Shown piece by piece: positions 1 to 7,317 of a stretch of 43,763 nucleotides of DNA (within the stretch, counting starts at the first letter, position 1; each line of letters starts with the position of its first letter). Origin of the DNA: Planctomycetota bacterium (GTDB lineage Bacteria > Planctomycetota > Planctomycetia > Gemmatales > Gemmataceae); NCBI GenBank assembly GCA_003669555.1, contig QWOS01000050.1, positions 1 to 43,763 of the forward strand. The letters run 5' to 3'. Under the pieces are notes generated by a model. That model had not been told where the DNA came from, did not search any database, and worked only from the letters and a program-made list of their open reading frames with translations. Both the position numbers and the translations under genes were made by a program.

Positions 1-132
1 GCATGGGAGGTCGCGTGTCACCAGCAGCGACAGGTACCGCACGCTGGAGGCTGGCACCGGTCCCTGACGCAGGGAAACCCCTGTCGAAACCATGAAAGAT
101 GCAAGCGCCAGTCCCTTTTTCCACACACGCAT
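1..132 (-). CDS. Secreted protein, N-terminal fragment (cut by window edge)
   Basis: An open frame of 44 codons starts at the ATG whose complement is at 130-132 and runs off the left edge. A GGGGAG ribosome site (complement at 141-146) sits 8 bases before the ATG. The protein begins MRVWKKGLALASFMVSTGVS, a positively charged start followed by a short hydrophobic stretch, which looks like a Sec signal peptide. The remainder that is visible is too short to identify a family. It follows the Ldh2-type gene by about 30 bases on the same strand, so it may be the fourth gene of that cassette. Function unknown. Confidence 0.6.
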   Translation of the reverse strand, partial: MRVWKKGLALASFMVSTGVSLRQGPVPASSVRYLSLLVTRDLPC

Positions 133-162
133 AATCAATTCTCCCCAGTTAGGAATATTGCA

Positions 163-1215
163 TCAAAGTCCCACAAATTCCGCCGCTTCGGTCAGCTTTT
201 CCCGCACATCAGCGGGCAGGCGAATGCCCGCCCCCAAAGCCTTCTTCCGGCTGGCCCATTCCAGCTCGCCGGGCAAAAGCACCCGTTCCACTCCTGTGGC
301 TGTGGGTGTCTGGCGGATCTCCGCCACCAGGCGGGCCATGCCTGCCTGGTACTCCGCCGGATCGGCAATGGTGGCTATGTCTGCGGCGATAAAACCGGCG
401 TTGTGAAGCGACGGTTTTTCGGGAGGGTCGAACATCCAGCTTCCCACTTGCCAGGTGATCATGCCGCCGGCCAGCACACCCGACAGCAGTTCAGCCAGCA
501 ACCCCAGCCCATAACCCTTGTGCCCGGCCATGGGGGCCAGGGACGCATGGTGGGGATACAGGCTGCCGTCGCTGGTGGGCAGACCGTCAGGCCCGATCAG
601 CCAGGTAGGCTGAATGGTCTCGCCACGCTGGTGGGCGGCATAAACCTTGCCACCCGCGACCGCTGCCGTGGCCATATCCAGCAGGATGGGATCACCTCCC
701 GGGACGGGAGCACCCCAGGCCAGCGGATTACTCCCCAGCACTGCGCCCCGTGAACCGGGCGCGGCCACACTGGGCCTGTCATTGCCCACCACCAGGCCAA
801 ATAGCCCTTCCCGCGCTGCCAAATAGGCGTAATAACCGGCCGCGCCAATGTGCCCGGTGTTTTTCAGGCCCACATAGCCAATGCCGACGGTTTTCGCCTT
901 GGCGATAGCCAGCCGCATGGAAAAAGCCGAACCCACCTGCCCCAGTGCCGAGTCACCGTCCACCACAGCCCAGCCCGGCCCCTGCCGTAACACGCTGGGC
1001 AACCCGCCACAACGGTAGCCACCACCCCGCAGCTTGCGCAAGTAGCCAATCAGCAGCTTGGAGCCGTGCGTGTGTACCCCCATCGTGTCGGCCAGGGTCA
1101 GCGCCTCGGCGGTGGTGGCCGCGTCGTCGGGCCCTACCCCCACACGGGCCAGGGCAGACCGGACAAAAGCGTCGAGTGCATCGGCAGGAATCGCTGGTTC
1201 GTCAAAAATGGCCAT
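163..1215 (-). CDS. Malate/L-lactate/ureidoglycolate dehydrogenase family (Ldh2) oxidoreductase
   Basis: A 350-residue protein of the Ldh2 (YlbC/AllD-type) NAD(P)-dependent 2-hydroxyacid dehydrogenases, cytoplasmic, which interconvert 2-hydroxy and 2-keto acids and are unrelated to classic lactate or malate dehydrogenase. Visible support: the N-terminal segment TMGVHTHGSKLL (His50), corresponding to the family's conserved G-x-x-x-HG motif; NTGHIGAAGYYA followed by GNDRPSVAAPG and GSNPLAWGAP in the middle; and GHKGYGLGLLAELLSGVLAG in the second half, a hallmark of the family. Length is normal. The start is 5 bases after the stop of the aldolase-like gene, so the two are surely cotranscribed. 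The exact substrate cannot be read from the sequence. A sugar-acid or delta-1-pyrroline-carboxylate type reductase are alternatives within the same fold. Confidence 0.9.
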   Translation of the reverse strand: MAIFDEPAIPADALDAFVRSALARVGVGPDDAATTAEALTLADTMGVHTHGSKLLIGYLRKLRGGGYRCGGLPSVLRQGPGWAVVDGDSALGQVGSAFSMRLAIAKAKTVGIGYVGLKNTGHIGAAGYYAYLAAREGLFGLVVGNDRPSVAAPGSRGAVLGSNPLAWGAPVPGGDPILLDMATAAVAGGKVYAAHQRGETIQPTWLIGPDGLPTSDGSLYPHHASLAPMAGHKGYGLGLLAELLSGVLAGGMITWQVGSWMFDPPEKPSLHNAGFIAADIATIADPAEYQAGMARLVAEIRQTPTATGVERVLLPGELEWASRKKALGAGIRLPADVREKLTEAAEFVGL

Positions 1216-1220
1216 GCTGG

Positions 1221-2147
1221 TCAGTTGCCCCGGATGGTGTAGCCCAAATCACGCAAAATGGGAATCAGTTGCTGCCGATGCCGCTCCTCCAGGGGCAACA
1301 CCGGCGGGCAGGGGTCACCCACTGGTGGGCCAATCAGGTTGAGCGAGGCCTTCATCACACTGAACCAGTGGGCACCCTCCCCGCGCGAGTGATAAGCACT
1401 GAATTGCAACCGCATCAATTGGGCCAGGCGGGCCCACAGGGCACGCGCCGCGGGCAGATCAGACCGTTCGGCGATGGCCTCATACACCTTGCGGGCAAAA
1501 CCCGGAACCATGCTGGGAATGCCCGAGATCCAGCCATGGGCCCCATGGCACAGCCCCTCAAAGGCAACGGTGTCGATACCCGCATAGATAAACAGTTTAC
1601 CACCGGTAGCCTGCAGCAACTCGCAGATGCGGTCAGGCTCGGGGTGCGACATTTTCACCCCGCCGATAGCCTTCTCCTCAAACAGCCGGACCAGATGCTC
1701 GGTGCGGAGGTCCACAGCGGTGAGAGGCACATTGTGGTAAAGCACCACCGGAATCGACACCGCCTCGGCGATACGCCGGTAATGGACCATCACCTGCGCG
1801 GGCGTGGGTGCCATGTAGTAGGGTGGCACCACCAGCAGCGAATCGGCCCCGGCCTTTTCAGCATGGCGTGACAACACCACCGCCTCTGCCGTAGTGCAGT
1901 GGTGCGTGCCGGCCACCGTGGGTAAACGGCCATGGTTGGCTTCCAGGGCAGCCTCCAGTACAGCCCGGCGCTGATCCGAATCGAGGGCGGCGAACTCACC
2001 CGAACTGCCCAGGGGGGACAGGGCGTGCGCGCCATCAGCAATGATCCAGTCGATATGCGGCCTGATACGCCCGAGATCGGGTTTGCCATCCGCGCCAAAC
2101 GGCGTGATGGTGGAAGCGCACACACCTCGAAACAACGCTTTTGCCAT
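1221..2147 (-). CDS. Dihydrodipicolinate synthase / N-acetylneuraminate lyase family aldolase
   Basis: A 308-residue class I aldolase of the DapA/NanA family: a TIM barrel in which a lysine forms a Schiff base with a 2-keto acid such as pyruvate. The Schiff-base lysine is Lys165 in GGVKMSHPE, the catalytic tyrosine is Tyr137 in LYHNVP, and the carboxylate-binding loop is GSSGE (47-51), where biosynthetic DapA usually has GTTGE. The changed loop and the gene's company (two dehydrogenases for hydroxy/keto acids) argue for a catabolic aldolase or dehydratase rather than lysine biosynthesis; this is inference. The gene lies 27 bases after the hydroxyacid dehydrogenase and 5 bases before the Ldh2-type gene. 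Confidence 0.9.
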   Translation of the reverse strand: MAKALFRGVCASTITPFGADGKPDLGRIRPHIDWIIADGAHALSPLGSSGEFAALDSDQRRAVLEAALEANHGRLPTVAGTHHCTTAEAVVLSRHAEKAGADSLLVVPPYYMAPTPAQVMVHYRRIAEAVSIPVVLYHNVPLTAVDLRTEHLVRLFEEKAIGGVKMSHPEPDRICELLQATGGKLFIYAGIDTVAFEGLCHGAHGWISGIPSMVPGFARKVYEAIAERSDLPAARALWARLAQLMRLQFSAYHSRGEGAHWFSVMKASLNLIGPPVGDPCPPVLPLEERHRQQLIPILRDLGYTIRGN

Positions 2148-2174
2148 CGGGAAAATCCTCGGAAATTGCCTGAC

Positions 2175-3140
2175 TCAGCCTTTTGTCACACCGTTCACCA
2201 CCGATGGCAACGCTTCCCCCCGCAATGCGGCCAGGGCCAATTCAGCTGCGGTGCGGCGCAGACGACCCACCGCTGGCACGCTGGCGCTGGCAATATGGGG
2301 TGCCAGGATCACATTGGCCCGATTGAGGATGGGGTGCCCGGCTGGAATCGGTTCTGGCGAAAAAACATCCAGGGCGGCCCCGCCCAGTTTGCCGGATTCG
2401 AGGGCATCGACCAAAGCATTGCTATCCACCAGGTCACCCCGGGCCAGGTTCACCAGCAGGGAACCTGGCTTCATGGCCCCTAGTGTCTGGCGATTGATCA
2501 TGCCACGCGTCTGGGCAATGGAAGGGCAGTGCAAGGTGACGCAATCGGCTTCCACCAGCAGCGCCCCCAGATCCACCGCCATCGCCCCCGATTCCTGAAT
2601 TGCCGCAGCCCCAACTACCGGGTCATAGACAAGCACCCGGCAGCCAAACCCCAGCAGGCGTCGCACCACAGCCCGGCCGATACGGCCATAGCCCACCACG
2701 CCCACAGTCATCTGGCTCAGCGCCCGCAGGCCCTCCAGGGAGCCAGCCAGACCCCAGGCGCCACTATGCACCCGGTTGCTGTTCGGCACCACTTGCCGGT
2801 TGAGGGCAAGGATGAACGCCAGAGTGTGGTCGGCCACCTCGTCAATGCAGTAGTCGGGCACATTGCAGACCGGAATACCCTTGGCCCGGGCGGCCTCGAG
2901 GTCCACATTGTCGACGCCAATGCCATAGCGCACGATCACCCGCGCCCGCGACATGGCGGCGATCACCTCGGCATTCACAAGGGCGAACTGGGTGATGACT
3001 GCATCGGCATCAGCAACCAGCGCCACCAACTCGGCCGGAGTGCGGCACTGCCCGGCATGGAGCGTGGCACCCCCGGCTTCGAGAATGGACCGTTCCAGAT
3101 CGAGGTCGGGGAAAGAGTAGTCGGTGACCACGACGCGCAT
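2175..3140 (-). CDS. D-isomer-specific 2-hydroxyacid dehydrogenase (SerA/CtBP-like)
   Basis: A 321-residue NAD-dependent dehydrogenase that reduces 2-keto acids or oxidises D-2-hydroxy acids. The Rossmann motif GYGRIG is at 150-155, and the catalytic triad is complete: Arg234 (NLARGDLVD), Glu263 (FSPEP) and His282 (APHIASAS). There is no ACT domain, so it is the short form, closer to C-terminal-binding-protein-like enzymes than to full SerA. The frame is open 35 codons further upstream, but the ATG at 3140 begins the conserved MRVVVTDYSFPD strand and follows an AGGGATT ribosome site, so I chose it. It is the first gene of the minus-strand cassette that continues with the aldolase and Ldh2-type genes. 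Substrate unknown. Confidence 0.9.
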   Translation of the reverse strand: MRVVVTDYSFPDLDLERSILEAGGATLHAGQCRTPAELVALVADADAVITQFALVNAEVIAAMSRARVIVRYGIGVDNVDLEAARAKGIPVCNVPDYCIDEVADHTLAFILALNRQVVPNSNRVHSGAWGLAGSLEGLRALSQMTVGVVGYGRIGRAVVRRLLGFGCRVLVYDPVVGAAAIQESGAMAVDLGALLVEADCVTLHCPSIAQTRGMINRQTLGAMKPGSLLVNLARGDLVDSNALVDALESGKLGGAALDVFSPEPIPAGHPILNRANVILAPHIASASVPAVGRLRRTAAELALAALRGEALPSVVNGVTKG

Positions 3141-3522
3141 GCTGAATCCCTGCTTCGAAGGAGTGGAAAACCTGGGCGGGAGTGCCGCCGCACCCGGAAT
3201 AAAAAGAGTGCCCACTAAAGCTAACCGAGTTGGTTGCGAGGTCAACCCCCCACGCAGCGATCAGGCCCGTGTCAGGCAAACAAAAAAAGCCTGCCCGCCA
3301 CCGGCTCCTACCTTTTCACCCGGTCAATCCCTGCACGAAACACCCACTTCAACCGTCCGCTGGGGCTGGAAGGATGGTTTTCAGCCATTTGGTTTGATTC
3401 AATCAAGGAAAAATGGTATCCTGCAATTGCAGATGCCGGCGCCTCTTGCTGTTTCCCCCGCCCCCGGGTCGCCGCTGCTGTGTTTTTGTTCCCACTCCGG
3501 ATGGATTCCAGCGGAGTATCCG
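3141..3522. other. Divergent intergenic region, 382 bases
   Basis: This stretch separates two divergent operons. The only structured elements I find are the promoter-like pair at 3394-3422 for the plus-strand operon and the palindrome overlapping it. The open frame that continues leftward from the plus-strand gene lacks a better ribosome site and reads as low-complexity shadow. I see no RNA gene here. Confidence 0.5.
3394..3422 (+). promoter_or_regulatory. Putative sigma70-type promoter with palindromic -35
   Basis: TTGATT (3394-3399) and TATCCT (3417-3422) are separated by exactly 17 bases; each matches four of six consensus positions. The -35 lies inside a perfect 13-base palindrome, TTGATTCAATCAA (3394-3406), which could be an operator. 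It is about 100 bases before the start of the DUF1549/DUF1553 gene. Prediction by eye only. Confidence 0.35.
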
Positions 3523-5946
3523 ATGATCTCCCGCATGTACCCCACGGGGCAGTTCCTTGGCTGCGCGCTCTGCCTGATGGCAGGGTGGTGTGTGAGCGCG
3601 CGCGCTGAATTGCAAGTCAGCCCGGCCCGTATCGTCCTCGATGGCCCCGAATCCACCCACCAGATCCTGGTGAACGACACTGCCGACCCCCGCCAGCCCG
3701 ATGCCACCCGCACCGCCACCTACACCGTCGCCAATGGGTCGGTCGCCCGCATTGATGCCACCGGCCTGGTGGAGCCCGTTGCCGAGGGCAGTACCGGGGT
3801 GCTGGTCACCAAGGGCGCCCAGACTGCCCGGCTGGTGGTGGAGGTGCGTGGCCTGGCCAAGCCCCGGCCCGTGTCGTTCGAACAGCAGATCATGCCGCTA
3901 CTCACCAAAGCCGGCTGCAATTCGGGTGGTTGCCATGGCAAGGCCGAAGGACAGAACGGTTTTAAACTGAGCATTTTTGGTTTCGACCCGGTCGCCGATC
4001 ATCTGGCCCTCGTGGGGGAGGGGCGTGGGCGGCGGGTACTGGCCGGTTCCCCGGCGGAAAGCCTGGTTGCCCAAAAAGCCACCGCCCGGATTCCTCACGG
4101 TGGCGGCCGGAAGATGGTCGAAAATTCCCTGCCCCATCGCCGCTTGCTGCGTTGGCTGGCCGAGGGAATGCGGCCCGGCGTCGGAGACTTTGTTCCGGAA
4201 GTGCGGATCGAAGTGGAGCCCGGTCGCCGCGTGCTGGCACTGGGGGGAACACAGCAATTGCGGGTGACAGCCATCGATGCCGCCGGAAACCGGCACTGCG
4301 TCACTGCCGAGACCGAGTTCGAATCCAATGCCCCAACCATTGCCGCTGTGGACCCCCGTGGCCTGGTCCAGGCAGGCAGCAATCCCGGCGAGGCGGCCAT
4401 TCTGGTGCGCCACATGGGCCATGTATCGGTCTGCCGGATCACACTGCCCCGGCCGGGTGTGGCATTTGCCCGCCCGCCCGAGAACAACTTCATCGACCAC
4501 CATGTCTGGGACAAACTGACCCTGCTGGGTATTCCGCCCAGCGGCCTGGCAGATGAAAGTACCTTCCTGCGCCGTGCCTTTCTCGACACCATTGGCACGC
4601 TGCCAACGGCCGCCGAGGCGCGGGCTTTTCTGGCCGATACCCGCCCCGACAAACGGGCCCGGGCCGTGGACCTGCTGCTGCAACGACCTGAATACGCCGA
4701 CTACTGGGCCATGCGCTGGTCCGACCTCCTGCGGGTCGATCGCGATGCCATCACCGCCCAGGGATCGGTGGCCATGAGCCGCTGGTTGCGCCGGCAGTTC
4801 CTTGAAAACACTCCCTATGACCAGTTCGCCCGGGGTATTGTCGCCGCCCGTGGCAACACCGCCGGCGATACCCCCGCGGCCTTCTTCAAGGCACTCGACA
4901 ACCCCGAGGCACTTGGCCGCTCGGTGAGCCAGCTCTTTTTGGGGGTGCGCATCGAATGCGCCCAGTGCCATCATCACCCATCCGAACGCTGGGCCCAGGA
5001 CGATTACTTCGCGCTGGCCGGCTTCTTCACCGGGGTTGGCCGGAAGCAACTGTCAACAGGGTCGGTCAGTATTATGGCCGAGCCAGGCAAAGACCTCAAG
5101 AACCCGCGCACGGGCAAACTCGTTCCCACACGGGCTTTGGGTGCCGAACCGGTCCGGTTCACCGACCAGGATGACCGCCGCGAAGCCTTGGCCGACTGGA
5201 TGATCCGGCCCGACAACCCCCACTTCGCCCATACCATCGCCAACCGGTTGTGGGCCCATTACTTCGGCCACGGCCTGGTGGAGCCGCTGGATGACTTGCG
5301 CGCCACCAACCCGGCCTCCAACGAGCCACTGCTTGATGCGCTGGCGGCTCATCTCCGTTATCTGAAGTACGATCTCAAGGCCTTCACGCGCGCCCTGCTG
5401 GCCGCGCGTGCCTACCAACTGGCGGCGGCCATCCCTGAAAATCTGGCCGATGAGCAGAACTTTTCGCACGCCACTCCCAAGGCACTCCCTGCCGAGGTGC
5501 TCCTCGACGCCGTTTGCCAGGTCACCGGCGTTCCAGAGAAGTTCATGGGCATGCCCGAGGGGGCCCGCGCCATGCAGGTATGGGACAACCGCATGCCTTC
5601 GTATTTTTTGCGGCTGTTTGGCAGGCCTGTGCGCGCCAGTGTTTGTGAATGCGAGCGGGGTAACGAACCCAGCATCGCCCAGGCCCTGCACCTGATGAAT
5701 GCGCCCGAGATCACCGACAAGTTGCGCGCCCGTTTGGGCCAGGCGCGACGGCTGGCTGATTCGGCCCTCGAACCAGGCAAACTGATCGACGAGTTGTTCC
5801 TGATCTGCCTGTGCCGGTTGCCGAATCCCGGCGAGCGCGCGGCGATGCAGGGGCTTTTCCGTGAAGCCGGGACGGACCGCCGGAGCGCGGTGGAAGATGC
5901 CCTGTGGGCGCTGCTCAACACCAGGGAATTTGTTTACAATCACTGA
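3523..5946 (+). CDS. Planctomycete cytochrome-like protein: Big2 - PSCyt - DUF1549 - DUF1553
   Basis: A secreted protein of 807 residues, typical of planctomycetes. From this start there is a signal peptide (FLGCALCLMAGWCVSARA), a Big2-type Ig-like domain (about 26-107), a haem-type motif CNSGGCHGK (Cys132, Cys137, His138; a CX4CH spacing), a second Big2-like domain (about 226-312), DUF1549 (about 325-520) with a classical CAQCHHHP motif (Cys479, Cys482, His483), and DUF1553 (about 546-805) with NRLWAHYFGHGLV and CECERGNEPSIAQALHL. The ATG at 3523 is preceded by GCGGAG with 6 bases spacing and gives the signal peptide; upstream in-frame starts do not. Role unknown in the family; covalent haem and periplasmic electron transfer are inferred from the Cys-His motifs. 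It heads an operon with the DUF1501 and PPC genes. Confidence 0.93.
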   Translation: MISRMYPTGQFLGCALCLMAGWCVSARAELQVSPARIVLDGPESTHQILVNDTADPRQPDATRTATYTVANGSVARIDATGLVEPVAEGSTGVLVTKGAQTARLVVEVRGLAKPRPVSFEQQIMPLLTKAGCNSGGCHGKAEGQNGFKLSIFGFDPVADHLALVGEGRGRRVLAGSPAESLVAQKATARIPHGGGRKMVENSLPHRRLLRWLAEGMRPGVGDFVPEVRIEVEPGRRVLALGGTQQLRVTAIDAAGNRHCVTAETEFESNAPTIAAVDPRGLVQAGSNPGEAAILVRHMGHVSVCRITLPRPGVAFARPPENNFIDHHVWDKLTLLGIPPSGLADESTFLRRAFLDTIGTLPTAAEARAFLADTRPDKRARAVDLLLQRPEYADYWAMRWSDLLRVDRDAITAQGSVAMSRWLRRQFLENTPYDQFARGIVAARGNTAGDTPAAFFKALDNPEALGRSVSQLFLGVRIECAQCHHHPSERWAQDDYFALAGFFTGVGRKQLSTGSVSIMAEPGKDLKNPRTGKLVPTRALGAEPVRFTDQDDRREALADWMIRPDNPHFAHTIANRLWAHYFGHGLVEPLDDLRATNPASNEPLLDALAAHLRYLKYDLKAFTRALLAARAYQLAAAIPENLADEQNFSHATPKALPAEVLLDAVCQVTGVPEKFMGMPEGARAMQVWDNRMPSYFLRLFGRPVRASVCECERGNEPSIAQALHLMNAPEITDKLRARLGQARRLADSALEPGKLIDELFLICLCRLPNPGERAAMQGLFREAGTDRRSAVEDALWALLNTREFVYNH

Positions 5947-5976
5947 TCGGGCCGAAAGTCACCAGGAGACCATGCC

Positions 5977-7314
5977 ATGGAACTTAGCCGCAGTTCTCGC
6001 CGACCGACAGGGGGTCGCCTTCTCTCGCGCAGGCTGGCCTTGCAAGTGGGCGCCTCGGGCTTTCTGCCCGGGCTCACGCTGCCCGGGTTGCTGCACATGC
6101 AGGCCCACGCGGCCACCGGCGGCGCACCCAAAGCCAAGTCGTGCATTTTCCTGTTTTTACAGGGGGGCCCGTCCACTATCGACATGTGGGATCTCAAGCC
6201 CGATGCGCCGGCCGAGATCCGCGGGCCCTACAAGTCGATCCGCACCTCGGTGCCGGGCACCCTGGTGGGCGAACACTGTTTTCGCACCGCCAAAATTGCC
6301 GACAAGTTCACCATGCTGCGCAATCACAGCCACAACGACAATGGCCACATCACCGGCTCGCACTATGTCCTCACCGGTGTCAGGGCCGCCTTTGCCGACG
6401 GGGCCAACACCCGGGTGCCGGTGAACGATCTTTATCCGTCCATCGGTTCGGTGATCTCCCGCGAGCTGGGGCCGCGCGCGGGTGTGCCACCCTATATCAA
6501 CATGCCCCATCCTCTCGCCGCCGGTGGCCCGGGTTTCTATGGTGCCGAGCATGCGCCTTTTGTCATCGAGTCCGACCCCATCCAGCCCGATTTCGAGGTG
6601 AAAGACCTGCGCCCTGATGAGCGCCTGGGCGAACCCCGCACCGCGCGCCGGCACAAACTGCTCAGGTCGCTCGAGTCGGGACCGACCCCCTCTGGCCGGG
6701 CCGGCACCATGGCCACCTATTACCAGAAGGCCCACGACCTGATGACTTCCCCCAGCGCGCGCAAAGCTTTCGATTTGCGTGCCGAGCCGGAAAAAACCCG
6801 CCTGGCCTACGGTCCCACCTCGCTGGGCCAGTGCGCCCTGCTGTCACGGCGACTGGTGGAGGCCGGCTGCCGTTTTGTGGGGGTGGACCACGGCAGTTGG
6901 GACACCCATTTTTCCTGCTTCCCCAGTCTGGAAAAAGACCTGATTCCCCATGCCGACATGGCCTTCAGCGCCCTGGTGACCGATCTGTATGAGCGTGGCT
7001 TGCTCGACAGCACCCTGGTGGTGATGATGGGCGAGATGGGCCGTACCCCCCGCATCAACGACAAGGCGGGCCGTGATCACTGGTCGCAGACGCAAACGGT
7101 CCTGTTTGCTGGCGGTGGCATTCAACCCGGACGGGTGATTGGTGCCACCGACAAGACTGGTTCCGCCCCCACCGCCGATCCCGTGAGTGTCGCCGATATC
7201 CTGCGCACCATCTTCCATCTGATGGGTGTCGATTCCAGCAAGACCTACCTCACCCCCGTGGGCCGGCCTGTGCCGATTGTCAACGGCGGTAAAGTCATCC
7301 AGGGTCTGCTGTAA
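5977..7314 (+). CDS. DUF1501 family protein, Tat-type leader
   Basis: A 445-residue exported protein. DUF1501 proteins share the alkaline phosphatase/sulfatase-type fold but their activity is not established. The leader contains SRRLALQVGASGFLPGL, a twin-arginine-like motif before a hydrophobic segment. Characteristic family segments are FLFLQGGPSTIDMWDLKP near the N-terminus, RNHSHNDNGHITGSHYVLTG, VDHGSWDTHF, EMGRTPRIND and GRDHWSQTQTVLFAGGGI; the Asp and His residues in these are the probable metal ligands. AGGAG at 5964-5968 lies 8 bases before the ATG. It begins 30 bases after the DUF1553 stop. The DUF1549/DUF1553-DUF1501 pairing is a recurring planctomycete gene pair and suggests a joint function. 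Confidence 0.93.
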   Translation: MELSRSSRRPTGGRLLSRRLALQVGASGFLPGLTLPGLLHMQAHAATGGAPKAKSCIFLFLQGGPSTIDMWDLKPDAPAEIRGPYKSIRTSVPGTLVGEHCFRTAKIADKFTMLRNHSHNDNGHITGSHYVLTGVRAAFADGANTRVPVNDLYPSIGSVISRELGPRAGVPPYINMPHPLAAGGPGFYGAEHAPFVIESDPIQPDFEVKDLRPDERLGEPRTARRHKLLRSLESGPTPSGRAGTMATYYQKAHDLMTSPSARKAFDLRAEPEKTRLAYGPTSLGQCALLSRRLVEAGCRFVGVDHGSWDTHFSCFPSLEKDLIPHADMAFSALVTDLYERGLLDSTLVVMMGEMGRTPRINDKAGRDHWSQTQTVLFAGGGIQPGRVIGATDKTGSAPTADPVSVADILRTIFHLMGVDSSKTYLTPVGRPVPIVNGGKVIQGLL

Positions 7315-7317
7315 GCC

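Noticed and set aside
945..1871. Plus-strand frame across the Ldh2 and aldolase genes
   Set aside because: It crosses two confirmed minus-strand genes and has no domain.
3898..5049. Long minus-strand frame within the DUF1549/DUF1553 gene
   Set aside because: It is antisense to a conserved gene with haem motifs; no similarity to any family.
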